Assembly: GCF_014836945.1 (NCBI RefSeq)
Contig: NZ_JACSPX010000001.1
Coordinates: 1,449,510 to 1,513,509 of the forward strand
Source: Microbacterium commune
Lineage (GTDB): Bacteria > Actinomycetota > Actinomycetes > Actinomycetales > Microbacteriaceae
Length of the DNA: 64,000 nucleotides
Direction: 5' to 3'
Below are positions 36,122 through 43,984 of the stretch, piece by piece; within the stretch, counting starts at the first letter, position 1; the number at the start of each line of letters is the position of its first letter. Under the pieces are notes generated by a model that was given only the letters and a program-made list of their open reading frames with translations, searched no databases and was not told the DNA's origin. The position numbers and the translations under genes were made by a program.

Positions 36122-37096
36122 TCAGTTCGACGCCGGGACGGGCGCCGGCGCTGCCTCGGGGTGTGCGGCGAGCAGCGCGTCGACCTCGCCGCGGTGCGGC
36201 AGGCTCGGCGATGCTCCCTGCCGGGTCACGGTGATCGCCCCGGCGGCACTGGCCAGGCGGGTGGCCTCGGTCAGGCTCCAGCCCTCGGCGAGTGCTGCGC
36301 CCAGGTAGCCGGCGTAGGCGTCGCCCGCAGCCGTGGTGTCGACCGGCGAGACGGGGATCGGCGCGATGAATGCGACGCCCTCGACGGTCACGACGCACGA
36401 CCCCTTCTCGGCCATGGTGATCACCGCGGCGCCGACACCCTGCTCGAGGAACCAGCGTCCGGCCCGCTCGGCCGATGCCGCGTCGGTGACCTCGATGCCG
36501 CTGAGCAGCGTCGCCTCGGTCTCGTTCGGAGTGACGATGTCGATGTTGCGCCACACCGCGGCATCCAGCGGGGCCGCCGGCGCCGGGTCGAGCACGACGG
36601 TCATGCCGTGCTCGCGCGCGCGGGAGGTGATGTGCAGAGTCAGCGAGGCCGGAGTCTCGAGCTGGGTGAGCAGCACCGACGTCGTGGGGGCGAGCGCGGC
36701 GAGGGCGGCGTCGATCTGCTCCTCCGACAGCTGCGCGTTGGCGAGCGGCACCATCACGATGTCGTTCTGCGCCGACGCGTCGACGCGGATGTGGGCGATG
36801 CCGGTCGGCCCCGGCACGGTGCGCAGGTGCGTGAGGTCGACGCCGGCGCTGCTGAGTCCGTCGACGACGAGGTCGTGGAAGAGATCGTCGCCCACGCATC
36901 CGACGAAGCTCGTGCGGGCTCCCGCGAGACCCGCGGCGACCGCCTGGTTCGCGCCCTTGCCACCCAGCAGCAGAGTGAACTGATCGCCGAGGATGGTCTC
37001 TCCGCGCGCGGGGAGGCGCTGCGAGAAGGTGGTCACGTCAGCGGTGACGCTGCCGACGATCACGACGCCGGTGCGGGAGGTCGGGGCGGGGGTCAT
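36122..37096 (-). CDS. rbsK: Ribokinase (PfkB family)
   Basis: This 324-residue sugar kinase begins with VVIVGSVTADVTTFSQRLPA, has the sugar-binding GGKGANQAVAAGLAGA, and carries the catalytic Asp in PVDTTAAGDAYAGYLGAAL. It should phosphorylate D-ribose to ribose-5-phosphate. It leads the rbsK-rbsD-gntR operon and is divergent from a transaldolase-like gene. A near-perfect operator palindrome, AACCTGT-n4-ACAGGTT, lies 80 bases upstream. The usual GAGD tetrad of the family reads AAGD here, a tolerated change. Confidence 0.92.
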   Translation of the reverse strand: MTPAPTSRTGVVIVGSVTADVTTFSQRLPARGETILGDQFTLLLGGKGANQAVAAGLAGARTSFVGCVGDDLFHDLVVDGLSSAGVDLTHLRTVPGPTGIAHIRVDASAQNDIVMVPLANAQLSEEQIDAALAALAPTTSVLLTQLETPASLTLHITSRAREHGMTVVLDPAPAAPLDAAVWRNIDIVTPNETEATLLSGIEVTDAASAERAGRWFLEQGVGAAVITMAEKGSCVVTVEGVAFIAPIPVSPVDTTAAGDAYAGYLGAALAEGWSLTEATRLASAAGAITVTRQGASPSLPHRGEVDALLAAHPEAAPAPVPASN

Positions 37097-37172
37097 GGTG
37101 GTCCGATCGTCGTCGTCTCGGCGTCCGGCTGTCTTTGGACGCCGACGGATGCTGTCATAACATTAGCCGAGT

Positions 37173-37196
37173 GCAAACCTGTAACGACAGGTTGAC
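37173..37196. promoter_or_regulatory. GntR-type operator palindrome between rbsK and the transaldolase-like gene (type A, site 2)
   Basis: AACCTGT (37176-37182) and ACAGGTT (37187-37193) are perfect inverted repeats around AACG. This is the most symmetric member of the type A set. It sits 14 bases before the rightward start, overlapping the leader or ribosome-binding region, and 80 bases from rbsK. It is placed to repress both genes. Confidence 0.8.
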
Positions 37197-37209
37197 GGGA
37201 GGAGAACCG

Positions 37210-37866
37210 ATGACAGCTCCGCGGCTGTACGTGGACAGTGCCGATGTCGATCGCGTCGGCAGGCTGCTCGCCGCCGGAGTGGTGCACGGCGTCACCACGA
37301 ATCCCACGATCCTCGAGCGTGGCGGGCGGGATGCCGCTGCCATCCCCGAGCTCTACCGACGCTGGGTCGACGAGGGCGCCGACGAGGTGTTCTTCCAGAC
37401 CTGGGGCGGCGACGCGGCATCCTTCCTGCGCAACGCCGACGGCATCCGCGCGCTGGGAGACCGCGTCGCTGTGAAGGTGCCGGCGACCGCCGAGGGCTTC
37501 GCCGCAGCATCCGCCCTGGTACGCGACGGTGCTTCGGTGCTCGTCACGGCGGTGTATTCGGTCGCGCAGGCACTCGCGTGCGCGAGCATCGGCGTGCGCT
37601 ACATCGCGCCTTACCTCGGACGGATGCGCGATGCCGGCCTGGACGGCGCGGATCTGATCCGGCGGATGCAGGCGGTGTGCGAGGGCAGCGGCACGGATGT
37701 GCTGGCCGCGAGCCTGCGCAGCGCCGATGACATCGTCGGACTGCGCGAGCTGGGCGTGCCGTATTTCACCGCCGCGCCCGACGTGCTCGACGAACTGCTG
37801 TTCCACGAGGTCAGCGAATCCTCGGCGGCCGAGTTCGACGCCGCGATGGTGCGCCTCGGCGCCTGA
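37210..37866 (+). CDS. Transaldolase / fructose-6-phosphate aldolase-like protein
   Basis: This 218-residue TIM-barrel aldolase begins MTAPRLYVDSADVDRVGRLL, a typical start with the DSAD/DTA-like substrate loop. VHGVTTNPTIL follows, and the Schiff-base lysine is in RVAVKVPATAEGF. The length matches the short transaldolases and FSA-type aldolases. It should transfer or split a dihydroxyacetone or C3 unit of sugar phosphates, linking ribose and other pentoses to central metabolism. GGGAGGAG precedes the ATG at 37210. A type A operator is immediately upstream, shared with rbsK. Confidence 0.87.
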   Translation: MTAPRLYVDSADVDRVGRLLAAGVVHGVTTNPTILERGGRDAAAIPELYRRWVDEGADEVFFQTWGGDAASFLRNADGIRALGDRVAVKVPATAEGFAAASALVRDGASVLVTAVYSVAQALACASIGVRYIAPYLGRMRDAGLDGADLIRRMQAVCEGSGTDVLAASLRSADDIVGLRELGVPYFTAAPDVLDELLFHEVSESSAAEFDAAMVRLGA

Positions 37867-37890
37867 CCCCGCCCCCCTCGACCGCCGGCC

Positions 37891-37958
37891 CGCTTCTCGC
37901 TCCGTCGACCCGCTTCTCGACTGCCGACCCGCTTCTCGACTGCCGACCCGCTTCTCGC
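37891..37958 (+). repeat. Tandem 19-20 bp repeats leading into palindrome copy 2
   Basis: CGCTTCTCG recurs at 37891, 37911, 37930 and 37949 within units of 19-20 bases (GACCCGCTTCTCGACTGCC type). The unit matches the outer flank of the palindrome family (CCCGCTTCTCGCTCC). The array therefore looks like partial duplications of the palindrome edge that accumulated beside copy 2. Confidence 0.8.
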
Positions 37959-38025
37959 TCCGGTATGAGTTTCGGTCGCCTAAAGCGGAATCGGGCGGCA
38001 CCAACTCATACCGGAGCGAGTGGCG
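37951..38025. repeat. Dispersed palindrome family, copy 2 (diverged)
   Basis: CTTCTCGCTCCGGTATGAGT on the left and ACTCATACCGGAGCGAG on the right form the arms. The central part has drifted (TTCGGTCGCC against GGCGGCACCA), so this copy is partly decayed. It lies between the convergent transaldolase-like and FCD-regulator genes, 85 and 33 bases from their stops. The loop orientation matches copy 4. Confidence 0.85.
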
Positions 38026-38057
38026 GGGGTGTTCGCCGGAGGGGACGGGCCGCCGGG

Positions 38058-38738
38058 TCAGGCGTTGGCCGCCTGGCGCAGCCAGCGCTCGACGCCGGCG
38101 ACGTGCGCCGTCGCCAGAGACGTGGCCAAGGCCGAGTCGTGCGCGGCGATGGCCTCGGCGATCGCGCGGTGCTCTGAGAGCGTGCGATCGACCGCGCCCT
38201 GCTCGGTGACCCCGCGCCACACCCGGGCGCGGATCGTCTGGCTGCTGAGGCTGTCGATCAGGCTCGCGAGATAGCCGTTGCGGGTGAGCCTGACGATCTC
38301 GCGGTGGAAGCGGATGTCATGCGCGACCAGGTCATCGATCGACACGGTGCCCGGATCGATCGAAGAGATCTCGTCGATCAGTCCCTGCGCTTCCTCGGCG
38401 GTGGCGTTGCCGGCGGCGAGACCGGTGGCCTGCGATTCCAGCATCCGGCGCACGGCGAACAGCTCCAGCAGCGAGTCGTCGTCGTGCATGTCGACGACGA
38501 AGCTGATCGCTTCGAGCAGCAGGTGCGGTTCGAGGCTGGTGACGTAGGTGCCGTCTCCGCGGCGCACGTCGAGAACACGGATCACCTCGAGGGCCTTCAC
38601 CGCCTCGCGCATCGAATTGCGCGAGAGGCCCAGACGCTCGGAGAGCTCCTTCTCGGGCGGGAGCCGGTCGCCGGGGGCGAGCTCGCCCGAGACGATCATC
38701 GCCTTGATCTTCTGGATCGCCTCATCGGTGACTGCCAT
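38058..38738 (-). CDS. FadR-type GntR regulator with FCD domain
   Basis: This 226-residue regulator has an N-terminal winged helix (LPPEKELSERLGLSRNSMRE, then GDGTYVTS) and an all-helical FCD domain. The metal/ligand residues lie in HDIRFHREIVRL, SEHRAIAEAI and ATAHVAG. FCD regulators commonly sense sugar acids such as aldonates and uronates. It is divergent from the L-fuconolactonase gene, with an ACATCCGAT site between them. The same motif occurs at the FAH/fuconate-dehydratase and ABC promoters, so it is the best candidate controller of the L-fucose genes. TAGGAT and six bases precede the ATG. Confidence 0.92.
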   Translation of the reverse strand: MAVTDEAIQKIKAMIVSGELAPGDRLPPEKELSERLGLSRNSMREAVKALEVIRVLDVRRGDGTYVTSLEPHLLLEAISFVVDMHDDDSLLELFAVRRMLESQATGLAAGNATAEEAQGLIDEISSIDPGTVSIDDLVAHDIRFHREIVRLTRNGYLASLIDSLSSQTIRARVWRGVTEQGAVDRTLSEHRAIAEAIAAHDSALATSLATAHVAGVERWLRQAANA

Positions 38739-38750
38739 GCGCTCATCCTA

Positions 38751-38772
38751 ATCATTGATCGGATGTCTGAAG
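38751..38772. promoter_or_regulatory. FCD-regulator operator-like site (type B, site 1)
   Basis: The minus-strand reading TTCAGACATCCGATCAATGA matches the sites at 42625-42640 (AGACATCCGATGTTT) and 46572-46595 (AAACATCGGATCAAT). It lies in the 55-base divergent gap between the FCD regulator and the lactonase gene, next to the regulator's -10-like TAGGAT. Autorepression is therefore plausible. Confidence 0.65.
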
Positions 38773-38793
38773 CGGGCGTGTGAGGATGGGAGC

Positions 38794-39672
38794 ATGCGCG
38801 TCGTCGACAGCCATCTGCATCTCTGGGATCCGACTGTTCTCCACTATCCCTGGCTCGCCGGCGCCCTCGATGCGCGCTATGCCACGGCGGAGCTGCTCGC
38901 CGCGCCCATCGCGGATGCCGCAGAGCAGATCGCCGTGTTCGTCCAAGCCGCCGCCGTGGAAGAGCAGGCGCTGGACGAGGTGCGCTGGGTGGACTCGATC
39001 GCGCCCGCGACAGGGGTGTTCGGCATCGTCGCCGACGCCCGTCTGCACCGGCCGCAGGGGCTCGGCGACCACCTCGATGCGCTGGCGGAGTTCGACCGCG
39101 TCGTCGGGGTGCGGCACCTGCTGCAGGGCGAGCCCGACGGATTCGCCCGCACGGATGTCTTCATCGCGGGTGCCCGTGAACTGGCCGACCGGGGGCTCAC
39201 CTTCGACGCCTGCGTGCGCGCCCACCAGATCCCCGACGTCATTGCGTTGGCCGATGCGGTTCCGGGTCTGCCCATCGTGCTCGATCACCTCGGCAAGCCG
39301 GCGCTCGGCACAGCGGCGGAGTCGCTTCGCCCGGCTGCGGACTGGGCGCGCGACCTGCGCCTTCTGGCGGAGCACCCGAACGTGCACGTCAAGCTGTCGG
39401 GGCTGCCGGCCGAGGCCGACGGTGTGATCGACGCGGCCCGGATGGTGCCGTTCCTCGATGCGGCCGCTGAGGTGTTCGGCGAGGATCGACTGATGTGGGG
39501 CAGCGACTGGCCGGTGTCCTCGGTGGATACCGGCGATGCCGCCGGAGACCGCTACGTCTCCGGCGGACGCGACGCGTGGTTCCGCACCGCGCGCGACTGG
39601 GCTGCTGCGCGCGGCCTCGACACCGACCGGGTCTTCTGGTCGAACGCGCTCGCGTTTTACCGCATCCACTGA
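38794..39672 (+). CDS. Amidohydrolase-family sugar lactonase, probable L-fucono-1,5-lactonase
   Basis: This 292-residue metal-dependent hydrolase (COG3618 type) has DSHLHLWDP with the HxH motif at the N-terminus, FDACVRAHQIPD, VLDHLGKPAL with the third His, and MWGSDWPVSSVD with the catalytic Asp. This branch includes L-fucono- and L-rhamnono-lactonases. It should open the lactone made by the fucose dehydrogenase at 43971. The type B operator and FCD regulator next door support that role. GAGGAT and six bases precede the ATG at 38794. A palindrome starts on the last base of its stop codon. Confidence 0.87.
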   Translation: MRVVDSHLHLWDPTVLHYPWLAGALDARYATAELLAAPIADAAEQIAVFVQAAAVEEQALDEVRWVDSIAPATGVFGIVADARLHRPQGLGDHLDALAEFDRVVGVRHLLQGEPDGFARTDVFIAGARELADRGLTFDACVRAHQIPDVIALADAVPGLPIVLDHLGKPALGTAAESLRPAADWARDLRLLAEHPNVHVKLSGLPAEADGVIDAARMVPFLDAAAEVFGEDRLMWGSDWPVSSVDTGDAAGDRYVSGGRDAWFRTARDWAAARGLDTDRVFWSNALAFYRIH

Positions 39673-39754
39673 CCCGCTCTTCGCTCCGGTATGAGTTCGT
39701 GCCGCGTCGGCGCCGTTCAGGCGGCACAAACTCATACCGGAGCGAGAAGCGGGT
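39672..39754. repeat. Dispersed palindrome family, copy 3
   Basis: The outer arms ACCCGCTCTTCGCT and AGCGAGAAGCGGGT and the inner arms with CCGGTATGAGTTCGTGCCGC enclose the loop GTCGGCGCCGTTCAG. One inner position is unpaired (GTTCGTG against CACAAAC). It fills the space between the convergent lactonase and endonuclease-like genes. Its loop is identical to that of copy 5. Confidence 0.95.
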
Positions 39755-39777
39755 CGCGGGGTCGCCGACGAGCGGCG

Positions 39778-40806
39778 TCAGGGGCGGGCGCGCAGCGCCG
39801 CGCTGACGCGTTCGACGAGCATCCGAGGGTCGGCGAGCAGCGTCGCCGTGACCTCGATCACCACCCACCCCGCCGCCCGCAGGCGGGCGAGGCGCTCGAC
39901 ATCGGCGGCGTAGCTGTTCGCGTGCAGCACGCCCTGGTACTCGATCGCTACCTTCCGCTCGGGGTATGCCAGATCGGCGCAGGCGACGAACCGGCCGTGC
40001 TCGTCGTAGACATCCTGATTCAGCACCGGCTCGGGCAGGCCGGCGAACACGAGATGGCAGCGCACAGCCGACTCCCGAGGAGACCACGAATCCTCACGGA
40101 TGAGTTCGACCGCCTCCCGAAGCCGACGGATGCCCGTCCTGCGGCCGGCATCGATCGCCGCCTGCAGGCGTGCGACGGTCGACAACGGGGGCGTGCCCGC
40201 GCGCGGCCGACCGTACCCGGCACGCCAGACCCTGCAGAAGTAGTCGCCCAGGGCGACCAGATCGACCAGCGGAAGATGCCCGAGGCTGGCCCACGTCGTC
40301 GCGGGATCGGCGACCGGGATGCGCTCGACGTGCGTGTAGCGCGAGGTGCGATGCCGCGCGCGGTGGGCACTGACACCCTCCGCGCGGATCAGGTGGCCGC
40401 GTCCGAAGGTGCTCACGTGCACCGTCAGGTCGGATGACGACGCCGGCGCACCGGCATCCGTCCACGTCAGCGGGAGCGGGGCGTGCCACATCGCGGCCGC
40501 TGACTCGTGACTGATGAACTGCGATCCCTCGAGGCGGGGCGCATAGCGGCGCACCAGGTCACGTCGCGCCTCGGCCTGGAGCGTGAACGGATCCGGTTCG
40601 GCGGCTCGGGGCGGGTCCTCTGCGTCGGACTCGTCCTCAATCTCGGCGTCGGCCGCGGCCAGGAGAGCCGGCACGGCACGGATGCCGCGGAACGGGCGCT
40701 CGAGATCCCCGCGGCGAAGGCGCGAGCGAGCGACCCCCGCCTGCGCAGCTTCCCGCACGCTGAAGATCGCACCCAGCTGGGCGGGGAGAGGTCGAGGTTT
40801 CGGCAT
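39778..40806 (-). CDS. AbiEi/DUF559-like protein with a possible endonuclease fold
   Basis: This 342-residue protein has an N-terminal winged-helix-like segment (QLGAIFSVREAAQAGVARSR, RGIRAVPALL), as in AbiEi-type antitoxins. The C-terminal segment resembles DUF559/Vsr-type endonucleases: DLAYPERKVAIEYQGVLHAN followed by RLARLRAAGWVVIEVTA. The acidic residue, then a hydrophobic strand with Glu-Tyr-Gln and a nearby His, matches that nuclease core. The gene is flanked on both sides by copies of the palindrome family and interrupts the fucose genes. The ATG at 40806 lies six bases after GAAGGT. The function is unknown. Confidence 0.75.
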   Translation of the reverse strand: MPKPRPLPAQLGAIFSVREAAQAGVARSRLRRGDLERPFRGIRAVPALLAAADAEIEDESDAEDPPRAAEPDPFTLQAEARRDLVRRYAPRLEGSQFISHESAAAMWHAPLPLTWTDAGAPASSSDLTVHVSTFGRGHLIRAEGVSAHRARHRTSRYTHVERIPVADPATTWASLGHLPLVDLVALGDYFCRVWRAGYGRPRAGTPPLSTVARLQAAIDAGRRTGIRRLREAVELIREDSWSPRESAVRCHLVFAGLPEPVLNQDVYDEHGRFVACADLAYPERKVAIEYQGVLHANSYAADVERLARLRAAGWVVIEVTATLLADPRMLVERVSAALRARP

Positions 40807-40880
40807 CCGCCGACCTTCGCAGATCCGCGGCCGGCGCGCGCGAGCTATCCACAGCGCCCCGGAGCCGCCCGCAACCACCG

Positions 40881-40943
40881 CGCTCCGGTATGAGTTCGTG
40901 CCGCCTGAATGCGATCCAGGCGGCACGAACTCATACCGGAGCG
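40881..40943. repeat. Dispersed palindrome family, copy 4
   Basis: Perfect 27-base arms (40881-40907 and 40917-40943) enclose a nine-base loop, AATGCGATC. This is the longest perfect copy. It sits upstream of the endonuclease-like gene and 13 bases past the stop of the leftward SDR gene. It separates two same-strand genes rather than a convergent pair. The asymmetric CCTGAA loop edge shows it is inverted relative to copies 3, 5 and 7. Confidence 0.95.
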
Positions 40944-40956
40944 AGAAGCGGGTGGG

Positions 40957-41709
40957 TTATTCGGGGCGCAGGCGCAGGGCGGCCATGCCGCCGTCGACCT
41001 CGATGAACGTGCCGGTGGTCGAACCGGAAGCGGGACTGACCAGGTACAGCACCGCGCCGGCGACCTCGTCCGCCGAGACCAGGCGGCCGTGCGGCTGGCG
41101 GGCGTTGAGCGCCGCGCGCTCGGCCGCCGGGTCCGCAGCCGAGTCGAGCAGGCGCCCCACCCACGGGGTGTCGGCGGTGCCCGGATTGACGGCGTTCACC
41201 CGGATGCCCTCGCGCAGATGGTCGGCGGCCATCGCGCGCGTCAGGGCCGAGACCGCGCCCTTCGACGCCGAGTACAGCGCGCGCTGCGGCAGCCCGGTCG
41301 TCGAGGCGATGGATGCCGTGTTGCACACCGCCGCAGCCGGTGACCGGCGCAGCCACGGCAGGGCCGCCGAGGTCACCCGGGCGATGCCGGTGACGTTGAT
41401 CGAGAGCACGCGAGCCCACTCGTCGTCGTCGTTCGCGGCGACGTCGCCCTGGGCGCCGATGCCGGCGTTGTTGATCACGATGTCGATGCGCCCGAACCGC
41501 TCGGCGACGCCGGCGACGGCGGCATCCACCGATGCACGATCCGAGACATCCGCGGTGAACGCGGCGAAGCGCTCGTCGGCGCCCGACGGGTCGCGGTCGA
41601 GCACCGCCACCTGCGCCCCTTCTTCGTGCAGCCGGCGCGCGATCGCCGCGCCGATGCCGGATGCTCCGCCGGTCACGATCGCGACGAGACCCTCCACCTG
41701 CCCGCTCAT
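40957..41709 (-). CDS. SDR dehydrogenase, probable 2-keto-3-deoxy-L-fuconate dehydrogenase
   Basis: This 250-residue classical SDR has VTGGASGIGAAIARRLHEEG for cofactor binding, INNAGIG, a catalytic Ser in NTASIAS, and Tyr/Lys in YSASKGAVSALTRAM. It ends with the usual FIEVDGGMAAL. In the non-phosphorylating L-fucose pathway an SDR oxidises 2-keto-3-deoxy-L-fuconate to the 2,4-diketo acid. The gene overlaps the FAH-type hydrolase by four bases (ATGA), and that hydrolase would act on its product. The ATG at 41709 is chosen for this overlap. Confidence 0.88.
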   Translation of the reverse strand: MSGQVEGLVAIVTGGASGIGAAIARRLHEEGAQVAVLDRDPSGADERFAAFTADVSDRASVDAAVAGVAERFGRIDIVINNAGIGAQGDVAANDDDEWARVLSINVTGIARVTSAALPWLRRSPAAAVCNTASIASTTGLPQRALYSASKGAVSALTRAMAADHLREGIRVNAVNPGTADTPWVGRLLDSAADPAAERAALNARQPHGRLVSADEVAGAVLYLVSPASGSTTGTFIEVDGGMAALRLRPE

Positions 41710-42566
41710 CGCTGCGCCTCCCACGCCACGAATTCCTGACGCTGACGGCCCAGGCCCTCGATCTCGATCTCGACCACGTCGCCCGCACGCAGGTAGGGGA
41801 ATTTGCCGCCGAACGCGACACCCTGCGGGGTTCCGGTGAGGATGAGGTCACCGGGCTCGAGGGTCACGTACTGCGAGAGGTGGTGCACGATGGTGCGCAC
41901 GTCGAAGATCATGTCGTTCGTGTTCGAGTCCTGTCGTGCCTCGCCGTTCACGAAGCTCTTCAGGTTCAGGTTGTCGACATCCACCTCGTCGGGGGTGACC
42001 AGCCACGGGCCGGTGGGGTTGAAGCCGAAGGCGATCTTGCCCTTCGACCACTGCCCGCCCGACACCTCCATCTGGAACGCGCGCTCGGAGACGTCGTTCG
42101 CGACGACGTAGCCCGCGATGTGGGCCGCGGCCTCGTCGACCGAATCGAGGTAGGCCGCTCGCGTGCCGATCACGATGCCGAGCTCGACCTCCCAGTCGGT
42201 CTTCTCGCTGCCGCGGGGGATGGTCACGGTGTCGTTGGGGCCGACGACGGTGTTCGGCGTCTTCAGGAAGATGATCGGCACCGTGGGCGGCTCGGAGCCC
42301 GACTCCCGGGCGTGGGCGGCGTAGTTCTGCCCGATGCAGATGACCGCGCTGGGGCGGGCGATCGGCGCGCCGATGCGCAGGGCCGCGGCGTCGGTCACCT
42401 CGGGCAGCGAGGCCCCGTCCAGGGCTGCGCGGGTGCGGCCGACCGGGTCGTCGGCGAGGAAGTCGCCGTTCACATCGGATGTCACGGGGCGCAGATCGTA
42501 GGTGCGGTCACCGTCGATGACGACCGGGATCTCTCTTCCGGACTCGCCGAGTCGTGCGAACTTCAT
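41706..42566 (-). CDS. FAH-family hydrolase, probable 2,4-diketo-3-deoxy-L-fuconate hydrolase
   Basis: This 286-residue fumarylacetoacetate-hydrolase-fold protein has the metal site in TDWEVELGIVIG (two Glu) and ANDVSERAFQ (Asp), plus CIGQNYAAHARESG and the C-terminal LTGTPQGVAFG. This family cleaves C-C bonds of diketo acids. Here it should split 2,4-diketo-3-deoxy-L-fuconate to pyruvate and L-lactate. AAGGAG precedes the ATG at 42566. It is divergent from the fuconate dehydratase gene across a shared promoter with a type B operator, and leads the two-gene unit with the SDR. Confidence 0.9.
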   Translation of the reverse strand: MKFARLGESGREIPVVIDGDRTYDLRPVTSDVNGDFLADDPVGRTRAALDGASLPEVTDAAALRIGAPIARPSAVICIGQNYAAHARESGSEPPTVPIIFLKTPNTVVGPNDTVTIPRGSEKTDWEVELGIVIGTRAAYLDSVDEAAAHIAGYVVANDVSERAFQMEVSGGQWSKGKIAFGFNPTGPWLVTPDEVDVDNLNLKSFVNGEARQDSNTNDMIFDVRTIVHHLSQYVTLEPGDLILTGTPQGVAFGGKFPYLRAGDVVEIEIEGLGRQRQEFVAWEAQR

Positions 42567-42614
42567 GATTCTCCTTCGTCTCAGACGGGCGGATGCTGAG
42601 ACGGCACCCGCACG

Positions 42615-42648
42615 TTGACAGTATAGACATCCGATGTTTACACTCCAA
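42615..42648. promoter_or_regulatory. Face-to-face overlapping promoters with a type B operator in the shared spacer (site 2)
   Basis: Rightward: TTGACA (42615-42620), a 17-base spacer, then TTACAC (42638-42643). Leftward: TTGGAG (42648-42643), a 17-base spacer, then TATACT (42625-42620). The two promoters overlap almost completely. The palindrome ACATCCGATGT (42627-42637) lies inside both spacers. A single bound repressor would block fuconate dehydratase and FAH/SDR transcription at once. Confidence 0.75.
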
Positions 42649-42688
42649 GGGTCTGCGTCGGACTTTCCCACGCACCCGAAGGAGCACT

Positions 42689-43984
42689 GTGAGCCGTATC
42701 GTCGCGCTGGACACCAGCGACATCCGCTTTCCCACGTCGCTGAGCCTGGACGGCTCGGATGCGATGAATCCCGACCCCGACTACTCCGCGGCCTACGTGA
42801 TCATCCGCACCGACGCCGGCGACGACATCGACGGGCACTCCTTCGTGTTCACGATCGGCCGCGGCAACGATGTGCAGGTCGCCGCGATCGACGCGCTCGC
42901 CGGCCACCTCGTGGGCCGCGAGATCGAGCCGCTGCTCGACGACATGGGCGGCACCTTCCGCGACATCATCGGCGACTCGCAGCTTCGCTGGCTCGGGCCC
43001 GAGAAGGGCGTGATGCACATGGCCATCGGCGCCGTCATCAACGCCCTGTGGGACATCAAGGCCAAGCGCGCCGGGCTGCCGCTCTGGCAGCTGCTGGCGC
43101 GCATGACGCCCGAGCAGATCGTCGATCTCGTCGACTTCCGCTATCTCACCAACGCGCTCACCCGCGACGAGGCGCTCGAGATCCTCCGCGCCGCCGTGCC
43201 CGGACGCGCCGAGCGCGAAGCCGAGCTGCTCGCGACCGGCTATCCCGGATACACCACCAGCCCGGGATGGCTCGGCTACTCCGACGAGAAGCTCGAGCGC
43301 CTCGCACGCGAGGCGATGGCCGACGGCTTCACCCAGATCAAGCTCAAGGTCGGCGCCGACCTCGACGACGACATCCGCCGCTTCCGCAAGGCCCGCGAGG
43401 TCGTCGGTCCCGACTTCCCGATCGCGATCGACGCCAACCAGCGCTGGGAGGTGTCCGAGGCGATCGAATGGGTGAACGCGCTCGCCGAGTTCAACCCCGC
43501 CTGGATCGAGGAGCCCACCAGCCCGGACGACATCCTCGGCCACGCCGAGATCGCCCGCGGCGTCGCCCCCATCCGGGTCGCCACCGGCGAGCACGCCCAG
43601 AACCGGATGATCTTCAAGCAGCTGCTGCAGGCCGACGCCATCAAGGTCATGCAGATCGACGCGGTGCGGGTCGGGGGCGTGAACGAGAACATCGCCAACC
43701 TGCTGCTGGCCGCCAAGTTCGGCGTGCCGGTGTGCCCGCACGCCGGCGGCGTGGGACTGTGCGAAGCCGTGCAGCACCTGTCGATGTTCGACTTCGTCGC
43801 CGTCAGCGGCAGCCGTGAAGGTCGTCTGATCGAATTCGTCGACCACCTGCACGAGCACTTCGTGGTGCCCACCGACATCCAGGGCGGGTCGTACATGGCC
43901 CCCACGGCGCCGGGCACGAGCATGGAGATGCACGCCGCCAGCATCGCCAAGTACACCTGGACGGGCCAGCATGTCATCGACTGA
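42689..43984 (+). CDS. L-fuconate dehydratase (enolase superfamily)
   Basis: This 431-residue enzyme dehydrates L-fuconate to 2-keto-3-deoxy-L-fuconate. Enolase-superfamily landmarks are in order: [15 protein letters not shown] with the KxK base, IAIDANQRW (first metal Asp), [10 protein letters not shown] (second ligand), VATGEHAQN (third) and [11 protein letters not shown] with the His acid/base. The N-terminal [20 protein letters not shown] and [16 protein letters not shown] are characteristic of fuconate dehydratases. The GTG at 42689 follows AAGGAG. It overlaps the fucose dehydrogenase gene by 14 bases. Confidence 0.94.
   Translation: MSRIVALDTSDIRFPTSLSLDGSDAMNPDPDYSAAYVIIRTDAGDDIDGHSFVFTIGRGNDVQVAAIDALAGHLVGREIEPLLDDMGGTFRDIIGDSQLRWLGPEKGVMHMAIGAVINALWDIKAKRAGLPLWQLLARMTPEQIVDLVDFRYLTNALTRDEALEILRAAVPGRAEREAELLATGYPGYTTSPGWLGYSDEKLERLAREAMADGFTQIKLKVGADLDDDIRRFRKAREVVGPDFPIAIDANQRWEVSEAIEWVNALAEFNPAWIEEPTSPDDILGHAEIARGVAPIRVATGEHAQNRMIFKQLLQADAIKVMQIDAVRVGGVNENIANLLLAAKFGVPVCPHAGGVGLCEAVQHLSMFDFVAVSGSREGRLIEFVDHLHEHFVVPTDIQGGSYMAPTAPGTSMEMHAASIAKYTWTGQHVID

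Noticed and set aside
37891-37958. Attachment site or integron-like array
   Set aside because: The units match the flank of the neighbouring palindrome; there is no integrase, tRNA or cassette structure.
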